This document shows positions 9,249-18,199 of a stretch of DNA of 48,655 nucleotides, piece by piece. The position numbers were made by a program, and so were the translations under genes. The stretch comes from Colwellia sp. (GTDB lineage: Bacteria > Pseudomonadota > Gammaproteobacteria > Enterobacterales > Alteromonadaceae): positions 1 to 48,655 of the forward strand of contig JAPHTO010000084.1 of the NCBI GenBank assembly GCA_026196955.1, given 5' to 3'. The first letter of the stretch is position 1; each line of letters begins with the position of its first letter. The notes below the pieces were generated by a model, which worked only from the letters and a program-made list of their open reading frames with translations, searched no databases and was not told the origin of the DNA.

Positions 9249-10243
9249 TGTCAGCTAATAAAGAAGCTTTACATAAGCAAAGTGTTTCAGTTTTTGCGCC
9301 TGCATCCATTGGCAATGTTAGTGTTGGGTTTGATGTTTTAGGTCTTGCGGTTAAGCCAATTGATGGCACCTTGCTAGGTGATGTTGTCACTGTCGAAAAT
9401 GTCCTAGAGCAGCCAGCTGAAGACAGCTTAGCTGTTGTTGGCGCTTTTGCTGACAAGTTACCCCAAGCTAAAGAAGACAACATTGTTTGGTCATGTTTAC
9501 AGCTGTTTAATCAGGCGTTAATTGCCCAAGGGAAGACGCCGGTTAAAGTGCAGATGATCCTTGATAAAAAAATGCCTGTCGGTAGTGGTTTAGGGTCGAG
9601 TGCCTGCTCAGTTGTCGCCGCTCTAGCGGGGTTAAATGCCTTTTATGGTAAATACCATGATTATAGCTTTGATGAAAAAACCTTGCTAAAAATGACTGGT
9701 CAAATGGAAGCGCAAATAAGTGGTAGTCTACATTATGATAATGTTGCGCCATGCTACTTAGGCGGTTTGCAATTGATGGTGCCTGATAGCGAAGTGATCA
9801 GCCGAACATTACCGGGTTTTAATGAATGCTTTTATGTGATGGCTTATCCGGGGATTGAAGTGTCAACGAAAGCGGCACGTGATGTGTTGCCAACAAGTTA
9901 TAGTCGTGCAGATGTGATAAGCTATGGTCAAAATTTAGCAACCTTTGTTGATGCATGTCACAGACAAGATAAAGTACAAGCTTTTTCGGTGGTAACAGAT
10001 GTCGTCGCTGAGCCTTATCGGACCAATTTATTACCAAAATATCAACAAGCTCATGATTATTTGAAAGCACAAGGTGCGCATGCTGTTGGTATTTCAGGGT
10101 CAGGGCCAACATTGTTTTGTATTTGTGAAAGTGAGCAACAAGCACAAAACTTTAGCCAATGGTTAAAAGATAATTATCTGCAAACAAATCTTGGCTTTGT
10201 TCATGTTTGCCAAGTCGATGAATCGGGTGCAATAGAGATATAA
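9248..10243 (+). CDS. thrB: Homoserine kinase
   Basis: 331-residue GHMP-family kinase that phosphorylates homoserine with ATP. It shows the opening VFAPASIGNVSVGFDVLGLA, the glycine-rich ATP loop MPVGSGLGSSACS at about 110-122 and the C-terminal GISGSGPTLFCI motif. The start is the ATG at 9248 overlapping the thrA stop. The GGGAG in the end of thrA serves as ribosome site. A 76-base spacer separates it from thrC. Confidence 0.96.
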   Translation: MSANKEALHKQSVSVFAPASIGNVSVGFDVLGLAVKPIDGTLLGDVVTVENVLEQPAEDSLAVVGAFADKLPQAKEDNIVWSCLQLFNQALIAQGKTPVKVQMILDKKMPVGSGLGSSACSVVAALAGLNAFYGKYHDYSFDEKTLLKMTGQMEAQISGSLHYDNVAPCYLGGLQLMVPDSEVISRTLPGFNECFYVMAYPGIEVSTKAARDVLPTSYSRADVISYGQNLATFVDACHRQDKVQAFSVVTDVVAEPYRTNLLPKYQQAHDYLKAQGAHAVGISGSGPTLFCICESEQQAQNFSQWLKDNYLQTNLGFVHVCQVDESGAIEI

Positions 10244-10319
10244 ATGTGGGTGTGCTCTAGCTTGAAGATATCAAACTAAAGTGCACTCTACAGGTAAACA
10301 AAAATATTAGGAACAGAAA

Positions 10320-11624
10320 GTGAAATTTTATAATTTAAAAGAAAACGATCAGCAAGTGAGTTTTGCTGAAGCAGTAAAACAAGGTTTGGGTAAAAATCAG
10401 GGCTTATTTTTCCCAAAGACTATGCCTAAGTTTGACAATGTTGAAGAGTTGCTAGCATTACCGCTAGTTGAGCGTAGTGTAAAAATATTGTCACCTTTTG
10501 TTGAAGAAGACCTAAACGAGCAAGAGTTAACTGAAATTGTTACTGATGCGTTTAACTTCCCCGCTGTTTTGCAACCGATTAGTAATGACCGCGCTATTTT
10601 AGAATTGTTTCATGGCCCCACGTTAGCTTTTAAAGATTTTGGTGCTCGTTTTATGGCTAAATGTTTGCAAACGTTTGTCGCTAAAGAAGCAAAAGCCACA
10701 GGTCAAAAAAAGCCATTAACTATTCTCACTGCGACTTCAGGCGATACAGGTGCTGCAGTAGCTCATGCATTTCATGGTATCGACAATATTCGTGTTGTTA
10801 TCATGTACCCGAAAGGCAAAATTTCTTTATTACAAGAAAAAATGTTTACCACCTTAGGCGACAACATTGAAACCTTGATGGTTGATGGTGACTTTGATGA
10901 TTGCCAAGCATTAGTAAAGCAGTCTTTTGATGATAATGAATTGGCAACAACGATTGGTTTAAACTCAGCTAATTCTATTAACATTAGTCGTTTATTAGCA
11001 CAAATTTGTTACTACTTCGAAGCAGTTGCGCAATTATCACGTGCTAAAACAGATTTGGGTGACATTGTTTTTTCTATTCCGTCAGGAAACTTTGGTAATT
11101 TAACGGCTGGTTTATTTGCTAAAGCCATGGGACTACCTATTAAACGTTTTATCGCTGCGACTAATTTAAATGACACTGTGCCGCGTTATTTGGAAACGGG
11201 CGAGTGGAGTCCAAATGACACGGTTGCCACCATTTCAAATGCAATGGATGTGAGTAATCCAAATAACTGGCCACGTGTTGAGCATATGCTTAAGTCAGGC
11301 ATTGTTGAAGACGGTTGTGTTAGTTCGGTGTCAATTGATGAAGAGCAAACTCAGTCTACGGTTATTGGATTAAGTAAGCTGGGTTATATTAGCGAGCCTC
11401 ATGCTGCTGTTGCATATAAAGCCTTACAATATAGTGCCCAAGAAGGTGAGTTTGGTGTTTTCTTAGGGACAGCACACCCAGCTAAATTTAAAGATGTCGT
11501 TGAAAGCATTTTAGGTCAGCCAATTGGGTTACCGAAAGAGTTAGCAGTCTGCGCAGGCGAGCCTATCTTATCTGAAGAGATGAGTAGCGATTTTGCAGAT
11601 TTACGTGCTTACTTATTAAAGTAA
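10320..11624 (+). CDS. thrC: Threonine synthase
   Basis: 434-residue PLP enzyme converting O-phosphohomoserine to threonine, last gene of the thr operon. The PLP lysine lies in [14 protein letters not shown] at about residue 107. The phosphate-binding loop [10 protein letters not shown] and the family-typical IPSGNFGN are present. The start is GTG at 10320 with AGGAAC seven bases upstream; the next residues MKFYNLKEN match the usual N-terminus. ung begins 13 bases after the stop and probably shares the transcript. Confidence 0.96.
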   Translation: MKFYNLKENDQQVSFAEAVKQGLGKNQGLFFPKTMPKFDNVEELLALPLVERSVKILSPFVEEDLNEQELTEIVTDAFNFPAVLQPISNDRAILELFHGPTLAFKDFGARFMAKCLQTFVAKEAKATGQKKPLTILTATSGDTGAAVAHAFHGIDNIRVVIMYPKGKISLLQEKMFTTLGDNIETLMVDGDFDDCQALVKQSFDDNELATTIGLNSANSINISRLLAQICYYFEAVAQLSRAKTDLGDIVFSIPSGNFGNLTAGLFAKAMGLPIKRFIAATNLNDTVPRYLETGEWSPNDTVATISNAMDVSNPNNWPRVEHMLKSGIVEDGCVSSVSIDEEQTQSTVIGLSKLGYISEPHAAVAYKALQYSAQEGEFGVFLGTAHPAKFKDVVESILGQPIGLPKELAVCAGEPILSEEMSSDFADLRAYLLK

Positions 11625-11637
11625 AACGAATATCACT

Positions 11638-12327
11638 ATGATCAAGCCTCACTGGCAACAGCTAATCAAGCAAGAACAATCGCAAGATTACTATTGCCAG
11701 TTACAAGCAAAAATCGCTGAGCAAAGAGCACAAGGCATTGACGTTTTTCCGAAACAAGACGATGTTTTTTGCGCTTTTGAATATTGTGATTTAGCTGATG
11801 TTAACGTGGTGATTTTAGGGCAAGATCCTTACCACGGCATTGTTGCAGATACGCCACAGGCACATGGCCTCGCTTTCTCTGTTCAACAAGGTATAAAAGT
11901 ACCGCCCTCTTTGGTGAATATCTATAAAGAGTTAAGCACAGATATAGACGCTTTTGTCACGCCAAATCATGGTAATTTAACCACGTGGGCACAGCAGGGG
12001 GTTTTACTCTTAAATACAGTACTCACTGTGCAGCAAGGTCAAGCACATTCTCATGCTAAGTGGGGATGGGAAACTTTTACGGATAAAGTTATTGAGCAAA
12101 TCAACCTACACAATAAGGGCTGTGTTTTTATTCTTTGGGGCGCTCATGCGCAAAAGAAAGGCCGCAATATCGATGGCAATAAGCATTTAATATTAACTGG
12201 ACCACACCCTTCACCACTTTCAGCCTACCGTGGTTTTTTTGGCTGTAAACATTTCTCTAAAGCTAATTTATGGCTAGAAAATCATGGTAAATCAACTATA
12301 GATTGGCGCTTAAATAACAGTGAGTGA
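11638..12327 (+). CDS. ung: Uracil-DNA glycosylase
   Basis: 229-residue family 1 UDG that removes uracil from DNA in base excision repair. It contains the water-activating motif GQDPYHG (Asp63), the uracil-binding region LLLNTVLTV and the leucine-loop motif [17 protein letters not shown]. Length is typical. It sits directly behind thrC with a 13-base gap and no terminator visible between them, so read-through from the thr operon is likely. Its stop overlaps the start of the next gene by eight bases. Confidence 0.97.
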   Translation: MIKPHWQQLIKQEQSQDYYCQLQAKIAEQRAQGIDVFPKQDDVFCAFEYCDLADVNVVILGQDPYHGIVADTPQAHGLAFSVQQGIKVPPSLVNIYKELSTDIDAFVTPNHGNLTTWAQQGVLLLNTVLTVQQGQAHSHAKWGWETFTDKVIEQINLHNKGCVFILWGAHAQKKGRNIDGNKHLILTGPHPSPLSAYRGFFGCKHFSKANLWLENHGKSTIDWRLNNSE

Positions 12328-12871
12328 TCAAGATATTGGCTTTGGCACAGATGATTATCACATTGCTGTGTATATTGCGAATAGACCGCCAATTTATGAA
12401 TACCAGCAATTAGAGCAATTAACCCCATTAACGTCAGGTGAAATTGATTTTATCGGTCAGCAATGTGGTAATGGATGGCGTAAAGTTTTTAATGTCTATG
12501 CCAAGTTATTGTATGCGCTAGATAAACAACAATTTAACTTTGTTAACATAGCGCCAACATGGCAACAATACCGTGATGATTTTTTATTACAGGCTCATTC
12601 AAAAACGTCACTATTATTTAGTTCACCATCATTAAAGCCCATTAAAAATACTGTTAATCAGAAGGTTGTGCATATTATTATGGGGAGAACCTATGCTAAG
12701 TCTTTACTCGCTACAGGCGCGCTTGATATTAAGCTTACTTGGTTGAATAATGAGTTTGCCATTAACAGAAATCAACGAGTCATTGTTTGCCCTTACTTTG
12801 ATTATCGTCAGTTATCTAATGTAAAAATTGAACGATTGGCCGAATTGATTAAAGAAGTAAACTCAGCATAA
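12320..12871 (+). CDS. Conserved-looking hypothetical protein downstream of ung
   Basis: 183 residues with no signal peptide, membrane helix or familiar catalytic motif, so presumably cytoplasmic. Visible patches are [20 protein letters not shown] near the N-terminus, [18 protein letters not shown], and [14 protein letters not shown] near residue 115. It starts with GTG overlapping the end of ung by eight bases, implying translational coupling and perhaps a related role. I do not recognise the family with certainty. The coupling and normal codon use argue for a real gene. Confidence 0.7.
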   Translation: MSDQDIGFGTDDYHIAVYIANRPPIYEYQQLEQLTPLTSGEIDFIGQQCGNGWRKVFNVYAKLLYALDKQQFNFVNIAPTWQQYRDDFLLQAHSKTSLLFSSPSLKPIKNTVNQKVVHIIMGRTYAKSLLATGALDIKLTWLNNEFAINRNQRVIVCPYFDYRQLSNVKIERLAELIKEVNSA

Positions 12872-12916
12872 TTGTTTATGTTTTATCTGAGTAGCTGTTG
12901 TTTTACCAAAGAGTCA

Positions 12917-13501
12917 CTATTTAAATCGGATGATCATTTCCGCCGCTTCACAATGACAATCATGGCCACATAAAATGCAGTTATATCCTTGCTTACTTTC
13001 TTCATTCCATTTATCAGGGTGAGATTTTACTAACTCACCACCACAGTGGGTAAAGTAGGCTACAGCGCTATTATTCGGGCTCTGTTTCCACAAGTGGGCA
13101 ATGCCTGCTTGCGCCCCTTGTTTTTTTGCCGCTTGGCTAGAAAGTTGTAATAACTTTTTACCAATACCAAAACCACGGTAACTTTCATCAACGGTATTAC
13201 ATTTAAAGTAACAACACTTATCTTCTGCTATTTTCCATAGTTTAGGGCTACACCACTCATCAACTTGCCAATGCTCTGCTGCAAAGGTGATGCGAAAACC
13301 AACTAGCTCTTCTTTTGCACCAAATTTTGCGATTGCCACAAAGCCACAGTTAATCTTTTTGCTAATGCCACGTGCTGTCCAGTCGGTAAGTTTCTCTTGA
13401 GTTAAGTAACCGTCGCCATGTACTTTATTGCCAAGCTTGATCACTTGCTTAAAGTATTGTGGAGTAAGCTCAGTGTAAATAATATTAGCCGATGTTGTCA
13501 T
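12917..13501 (-). CDS. GNAT family N-acetyltransferase
   Basis: 194 residues. The acetyl-CoA loop is seen as ESYRGFGIGKKLLQLSSQAAKKQGA at about 105-130 (pattern R-G-x-G-I-G-K), followed by LWKQSPNNSAVAYFTHCGGE, the usual end of the GNAT fold. The C-terminal stretch NCILCGHDCHCEAAEM carries four clustered Cys (five within 15 residues counting neighbours) and a His, which could bind a metal and is not part of a standard GNAT domain. The substrate is unknown. It is convergent with the ung operon and divergent from the FAD oxidase gene. Confidence 0.8.
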   Translation of the reverse strand: MTTSANIIYTELTPQYFKQVIKLGNKVHGDGYLTQEKLTDWTARGISKKINCGFVAIAKFGAKEELVGFRITFAAEHWQVDEWCSPKLWKIAEDKCCYFKCNTVDESYRGFGIGKKLLQLSSQAAKKQGAQAGIAHLWKQSPNNSAVAYFTHCGGELVKSHPDKWNEESKQGYNCILCGHDCHCEAAEMIIRFK

Positions 13502-13587
13502 AGAGACTTTTGCCTGCTGTTTGTTGATTGCCTTGCTTGTCAGTATGATAACTTAAAATGTCGAGTGGAAATAGAGTTGAAACTAGT

Positions 13588-14940
13588 ATGTATGATCCAT
13601 TAAAGGATAACTCACCTGGCTATGGGGAGGCTTATCCTAGTAGTTATTGGGCAGATATTTCAGTCCAAAATGGCGATAGCAAGGTAGAAGATGATGGCCA
13701 GCTTGAGCAGGATATTGATGTGGATGTCGCTATCATTGGCGCGGGTTATACAGGACTTTCGTGCGCATTACACTTGGCTCGCGAGCAAGGCATAAAAGCG
13801 CATGTGTTTGAGGCCAACCAAACGGCTTGGGGTTGTAGCGGTCGAAATGCTGGCTTTATCTTAAAATCATCAGGGCGAAAGCCTTATGCCACTATGCAAA
13901 AGCAGTGGGGTGAGGAGGTCATGCGTGGCATTTATCATGAAATGTGCTCAGGTGTTGATACGGTAAATAGCCTAATAAGCGAGGGGATTGATTGTGACCA
14001 GCAAGAAGCCGGCTATATCAAGGTTGCCCATAAACCTAGCATGTTTCATTCGCTGCAAGCGCAAGCTATTTTGCAGCAGAAAATGTTTGGTTATGATGTG
14101 CAAGTACTATCCAAGCATGAATTACATGAAAACTATATGGCAGATGAAAATGCCCATGGCGCAATTCGTTATCAAGACGGCTTTGGCTTAAATCCTTTGA
14201 AGCTGGCTTGGGGGTATCAAAAGTTAGCTCGTCAAGCTGGGGTAAAAGTACACACGGCAACGCCAGTGAGTTTTGTTAATGATAAGCATGACAAAGACGT
14301 TTTATTGTTAACGCCCAAAGGCACTATAACAGCCAAAAAAGTGGTTATTGCCACTAATGGTTACACACCCAAGGGCTTCCACCCCTTAGTGACAAATAGA
14401 ACCTTACCAGTACTTTCACAAATTATTGTCACTGAGCCGTTATCTGAAGCGCAATTAGCGGCCTGTAATTTTTTAACCACGAATGTGGTGATGGATACTC
14501 GAGCGCTTAAATATTATTATCGAAAATTACCTGATAATCGTATTCTGTTTGGTGGTCGAGGGGCAATAACGGGAGAGAAAGCGGATGATCCTTATTATGC
14601 GCAGCGATTGTTATCAGTGTTGAAAACAAGCTTTCCTGCTTTACACAACTTGAACTATAGCTATGCATGGTCAGGCTGGATTTGCATGGCACTGGATGAT
14701 TTGCCTCATCTTTATCAAAGTGATGATAATAAGATTTTTTACAGCATGGGCTATTGCGGCTCAGGCGTTTCTTTTTCGGTGCAAGCAGGTAAACGTTTAG
14801 CGGAAAAAGTGGCTGGAAAGCAGGTGCCCAATCTTCCGCTTTATCAAAAAGCACTGCCTAAGTTTCCTTTTGCACCACTGCGTAGGGTAGGGCAGTGGGG
14901 CTATTTTCATTATGGTAAAATTAAAGATAGTTATTTTTAA
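13588..14940 (+). CDS. FAD-dependent amine/amino-acid oxidase (PuuB/OrdL-like)
   Basis: 450 residues of the DadA/PuuB/OrdL oxidoreductase family, which oxidises secondary or primary amines with FAD. The dinucleotide-binding motif VAIIGAGYTGLSCALHLA lies at about 47-64, followed by GCSGRNAGFI, typical of this family. Near the C-terminus GYCGSGVSFSVQAGKRLAEKV contacts FAD. The substrate cannot be told from sequence; gamma-glutamylputrescine or an amino acid are possibilities. I prefer ATG 13588 (MYDPLKDNSPGYGE) because relatives usually open with MYDPL; an in-frame ATG at 13558 is the alternative. The gene stands alone, followed by a palindromic repeat. Confidence 0.85.
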   Translation: MYDPLKDNSPGYGEAYPSSYWADISVQNGDSKVEDDGQLEQDIDVDVAIIGAGYTGLSCALHLAREQGIKAHVFEANQTAWGCSGRNAGFILKSSGRKPYATMQKQWGEEVMRGIYHEMCSGVDTVNSLISEGIDCDQQEAGYIKVAHKPSMFHSLQAQAILQQKMFGYDVQVLSKHELHENYMADENAHGAIRYQDGFGLNPLKLAWGYQKLARQAGVKVHTATPVSFVNDKHDKDVLLLTPKGTITAKKVVIATNGYTPKGFHPLVTNRTLPVLSQIIVTEPLSEAQLAACNFLTTNVVMDTRALKYYYRKLPDNRILFGGRGAITGEKADDPYYAQRLLSVLKTSFPALHNLNYSYAWSGWICMALDDLPHLYQSDDNKIFYSMGYCGSGVSFSVQAGKRLAEKVAGKQVPNLPLYQKALPKFPFAPLRRVGQWGYFHYGKIKDSYF

Positions 14941-14956
14941 TCCTGCGGACTTTCGA

Positions 14957-15020
14957 CCCTTCGACGAGCTCAGGGCAAGCTATTACTACCGTTCGCCCTG
15001 AGCGCGAAGCAGTCGAAGGG
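14957..15020. repeat. REP-like palindromic extragenic element
   Basis: Left arm CCCTTCGACGAGCTCAGGGC (14957-14976) pairs with the right arm running 14995-15020. Read in reverse, the right arm is the same sequence with an eight-base insertion, giving a bulged hairpin. Sequences of this CTTCGAC/GCTCAGGG type recur as dispersed palindromes in many proteobacterial genomes. It lies between convergent genes and may also end transcription. Only one copy is in this window. Confidence 0.65.
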
Positions 15021-15068
15021 AGGGAGTATCCTTGGTCAGACTTAGAATAGAGGTGAAAAATGAAATTG

Positions 15069-16043
15069 TCAGGTTTTAGAGTCGAGCCTATTTAGGCGTT
15101 CACCTAGATTAAACGCGGCTATATTTTCAGCGAGTAAATTAATCAATCTTTGCTGGGCTTCACTACTTGCCCAAGCAATATGCGCGGTTATTTTTAGATT
15201 ATCCAAAGCGCCTTCTTGTAGTGCGAGCAATAAAGGGTGATCAGCCTTTGGTGGCTCTTGCTCTAATACATCAAGCACAGCATAGGCTATTTGCTTATTG
15301 TGCAATGCCGTTAATAAATCAGTACTGTTTATTAAGGCTCCACGGGCTGTGTTAATTAACATGGCTGTCGGTTTCATTTTTGTCAGTACATCGGCATTAA
15401 TTAAATTTTCAGTACTAGCAGTTTGCGGACAATGCAGGCTGAGGATATCAGCTTGAGCTACCACGTGTTCAAAGCTCACTCTTCCTTGACGAACATTATC
15501 ACTACTTGGTCTTTCACTAATTAAAATAGTCATACCGAAAGCTTGTGCAAGTTTAGCAACCGCTTGACCTAAACTGCCATAACCAACAATACCTAGCGTT
15601 TTGCCGGCCAGTTCAGTGATAGCATTACCATGGTAGCAAAACGTTTCACTTTTCTGCCAATGGCCATGCTGGGTATTGGTGTTGTGGTGGCAAGTTTGTT
15701 GATAATACTCAAGCATTTGTGCCAGTACATATTGGGCAACAGAATTACCTGCATAACCACTGACATTGGTAACCGCAATATTATGTTTGCTTGCCGCTTC
15801 AATATCGACATTATTAAAACCAGTGGCGGCAATACAAATAAGCTTTAATTGCGGAAGTTTAGCTAGCATTGCAGCTGTCAATATCACTTTATTAGTGATA
15901 ACAATATCAACCCCTTGGCAACGCTCAAAGAGTTGCTCTACCGTGGTCGTTGGATAACAAGAAAGCTGTGTGACTTGCTGCTCAATTGCTGTAAAGACAA
16001 TGTTCGAGCTAAAGGTTTGGCTATCTAAAAAAACTGCTTTCAT
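15069..16043 (-). CDS. D-2-hydroxyacid dehydrogenase (NAD(P)-dependent)
   Basis: 324 residues of the D-isomer-specific 2-hydroxyacid dehydrogenase family (glycerate/glyoxylate reductase type), which reduces 2-oxoacids. The Rossmann loop GIVGYGSLG lies at 151-159. The catalytic triad is Arg234 (NTARGALIN), Glu263 (DVLEQEPP) and His288 (ITAHIAWAS). The closest functional group seems to be HprA-like glycerate dehydrogenase, but substrate assignment from sequence is unsafe. It lies 54 bases downstream of nnrS on the same strand, so the two may share a transcript. The REP-like element lies just beyond its 3' end. Confidence 0.88.
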   Translation of the reverse strand: MKAVFLDSQTFSSNIVFTAIEQQVTQLSCYPTTTVEQLFERCQGVDIVITNKVILTAAMLAKLPQLKLICIAATGFNNVDIEAASKHNIAVTNVSGYAGNSVAQYVLAQMLEYYQQTCHHNTNTQHGHWQKSETFCYHGNAITELAGKTLGIVGYGSLGQAVAKLAQAFGMTILISERPSSDNVRQGRVSFEHVVAQADILSLHCPQTASTENLINADVLTKMKPTAMLINTARGALINSTDLLTALHNKQIAYAVLDVLEQEPPKADHPLLLALQEGALDNLKITAHIAWASSEAQQRLINLLAENIAAFNLGERLNRLDSKT

Positions 16044-16097
16044 TGTGCCTATTCCAATACAAACTTTACGACTTAAAACTCGTTGCTTAAAACAGTT

Positions 16098-17303
16098 CTA
16101 CCCTGGTCTACCATCTTTTCTAGCACTCATTAGCATAGGCGCGTAAGTGACCACAAAAATGCCAAAAGCTAACAGCCAAAAAGTGCCACTAATATCAATA
16201 AAGATTAAGGTTTTTTCTGGTAATGCCCATGGGCCAAGTGCCCGCACTAATGCCGATAAGGTTATTAGAATATAAGCAAAAGTCATGGCTTTTGGTGGTG
16301 ATAATGGTCGGCCGGTATGACCTAATGATACGCGTGAAATCATCGCCAATATTAAGCCACCCATGCCACCAACAGTGAGTAAGTGCCATATATGATTACT
16401 GGGGATTTCAGTGGTCAGGTAGCTAAGCCCTAAAACAATCAGGCCATAGGCAATAAATTTAATAGACACGTGAATAGACCATAAAAGAGGCACACCTAGG
16501 GTGATCCAAGGTCGCCATCTTAACCAGCGCATGGTTTGGAATATACCAGCAATAATTAATAACACCCCGAAAAACATCTCAGAAAAGCCAGTGATAGGCT
16601 GCAATAGCAAATAAAACATCGCAATGGCTAAACTGCCATTGGTGGCCTTGTCTAACCAAGGTAATGGCGTTGCTTTTGGTGTTTTTGTGCCGTTAGCAGT
16701 AAACATGGGAGTTACGCGCCCAGCCATCACCGACATTAAAAAAGTGACTAATATGACGCCTGCATATGCAGCAAAAGTAATACTAAAGGTTTGTGGGTAG
16801 TAAATAGCCAAATGCATTTCTAGGTTAGCAATGGTGAATAGTAATAACAAAGGGACAAAGAATAAATTGCGATATTGCTTAATGGCAACAATTGGCTTAG
16901 CTAAAACAAACGCGACGGCGGGTAAAAAGCTTAAATCGATAATAGTCGTTAACATTTCACCGAGCAGGTTAGGTGCTAGCACAACAACACGGCCAGCTAA
17001 CCAAAGAAAAAATAGCACTAACAAAGTATTCCCTTGAGCACCACGAACACCTGTCCAATTTTGTACTGCGGTCAGTAAAAAACCTGCAACAACAGCACAG
17101 CCAAAACCAAAAATCATTTCATGGATATGCCACCAATAACCACCACCTAAGGGGGATAAAGTAACCGTGCCTTTATACATTAATAACCAGAGTATAATGG
17201 CGACGATACTGAAAATAGCGCCACTTAAAAAGAAAGGGCGAAAACCCAAACGTAGCAGCGGTGTGATTTTTTGCTCTTTTTGCAAGTCAGTAATTTGCAT
17301 CAT
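16098..17303 (-). CDS. nnrS: NnrS family membrane protein
   Basis: 401 residues with about twelve hydrophobic segments, an inner-membrane protein. Family hallmarks include LRLGFRPFFLSGAIFS at the N-terminus, WWHIHEMIFGFG with His ligands, MAGRVTPMFTANG, and SRVSLGHTGRPLS towards the C-terminus. NnrS is a haem- and copper-containing protein expressed under nitric oxide exposure and protects against NO stress. No denitrification genes are adjacent. A half-conserved FNR/NnrR-like site lies about 70 bases upstream. The hydroxyacid dehydrogenase gene follows. Confidence 0.92.
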   Translation of the reverse strand: MMQITDLQKEQKITPLLRLGFRPFFLSGAIFSIVAIILWLLMYKGTVTLSPLGGGYWWHIHEMIFGFGCAVVAGFLLTAVQNWTGVRGAQGNTLLVLFFLWLAGRVVVLAPNLLGEMLTTIIDLSFLPAVAFVLAKPIVAIKQYRNLFFVPLLLLFTIANLEMHLAIYYPQTFSITFAAYAGVILVTFLMSVMAGRVTPMFTANGTKTPKATPLPWLDKATNGSLAIAMFYLLLQPITGFSEMFFGVLLIIAGIFQTMRWLRWRPWITLGVPLLWSIHVSIKFIAYGLIVLGLSYLTTEIPSNHIWHLLTVGGMGGLILAMISRVSLGHTGRPLSPPKAMTFAYILITLSALVRALGPWALPEKTLIFIDISGTFWLLAFGIFVVTYAPMLMSARKDGRPG

Positions 17304-17370
17304 GATTGTGCCTTGTAAAATGCCTAAATAATTTAACGGGGCTATTGTAATGAATCACTGATGATTATGC

Positions 17371-17384
17371 TCTATTTAGATCAA
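17371..17384 (-). promoter_or_regulatory. Possible FNR/Dnr-type site upstream of nnrS
   Basis: On the minus strand the sequence is TTGATCTAAATAGA. The left half TTGAT is perfect against TTGAT-N4-ATCAA, while the right half matches at three of five bases. It lies about 70 bases before the nnrS ATG, suitable for activation. nnrS genes are commonly controlled by FNR-family or NsrR regulators, which motivates the call. Confidence 0.3.
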
Positions 17385-17460
17385 TAAATAATACATATTT
17401 AACTGGGTGACAGACATGGAAAATTTATTTGAACAGAGCTATTGTGTGAAGCAAAGTACG

Positions 17461-17868
17461 TTAAGGCTGGTAAGTGCCTATGGCAATTTTGATATTTTTA
17501 AAAGACTTTATTTGATCCAAAATTGAAACAACGACCTGATATCTCGTTTCTTTGTGTACTCTCACTAAAATAGTCTCTGTTGGATGATTGGCAATAAAGA
17601 ACTCAATGCGTGCCGGTAAGCGTTCAATATCAACGATTTTATTATTAAAATAGATCAGATCACTTTCATCAATATGAATGGTAATGGTGATGGCTGAATT
17701 ATCGGATGACTTTTTCGCTGTTGACTTATCGACTAAGAAGCCCTGATCCTTTACAAAGGAAGTGGTAACAATGAAAAAAATCAGCAAAATAAAGATAATA
17801 TCCAACATAGGGGTCATATCAGCTTTGGCGTCACTATTTGCTGGTAAAGGCTTTTTTTTACGTCGCAT
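17461..17868 (-). CDS. ExbD/TolR family biopolymer transport protein
   Basis: 135 residues. A short basic N-terminus is followed by one membrane helix (MTPMLDIIFILLIFFIVTTS) with the conserved Asp used for proton conduction, then a periplasmic domain. This is the ExbD partner that energises TonB systems with ExbB. No exbB, tonB or tolQ is adjacent, so it is an orphan here. Two TonB-dependent receptors lie 3-5 kb away, but nothing in the sequence ties it to them. It begins divergent from the M3 peptidase gene. Confidence 0.9.
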   Translation of the reverse strand: MRRKKKPLPANSDAKADMTPMLDIIFILLIFFIVTTSFVKDQGFLVDKSTAKKSSDNSAITITIHIDESDLIYFNNKIVDIERLPARIEFFIANHPTETILVRVHKETRYQVVVSILDQIKSFKNIKIAIGTYQP

Positions 17869-18199
17869 AATTTACTCTAATGGGAAAATATACCCGCCTC
17901 ATCGAGCTTTATATTAAGTATAAAATAATTGTACAAAAATGAAACAAATTAAGTTTCTTTGGCTATTTTTATTGTTGAATATCAAGTTATTTCATTAAAT
18001 AAGCTCAATGGTAAGTTATTAACGGTGGATAACGGCTACTCGCATTTCAGCGATAAAGCATTTTTGTTAAAATAATGTTACTTTACGTGCTTTATTTCGT
18101 TTTATGCACACTGTGGCGTTTTTCAACGGTGTGCTTATTTACTAATAAAAAATAAGCACATAAAACAATTTTAAGTAAAAATCATTCAGAGAATACAAA
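17869..18199. promoter_or_regulatory. Divergent intergenic region with switch-like hairpins before dcp
   Basis: 331 bases between exbD and the peptidase gene. The first 200 bases are AT-rich and presumably hold the promoters. At 18100-18165 three segments can pair alternatively: 18106-18111 (GCACAC) with 18129-18134 (GTGTGC), or 18131-18139 (GTGCTTATT) with 18151-18159 (AATAAGCAC). In addition TTTTATG (18100-18106) is complementary to CATAAAA (18159-18165). The peptidase ATG is at 18200. Confidence 0.4.

Noticed and set aside
14507-14854. Antisense ORF within the FAD oxidase gene
   Set aside because: Low-complexity shadow of the real coding strand with no signal of its own.
17416-17526. Small plus-strand ORF opposite the end of exbD
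   Set aside because: 36 codons, mostly antisense to the exbD 3' end, with no homology or ribosome site that I can support.
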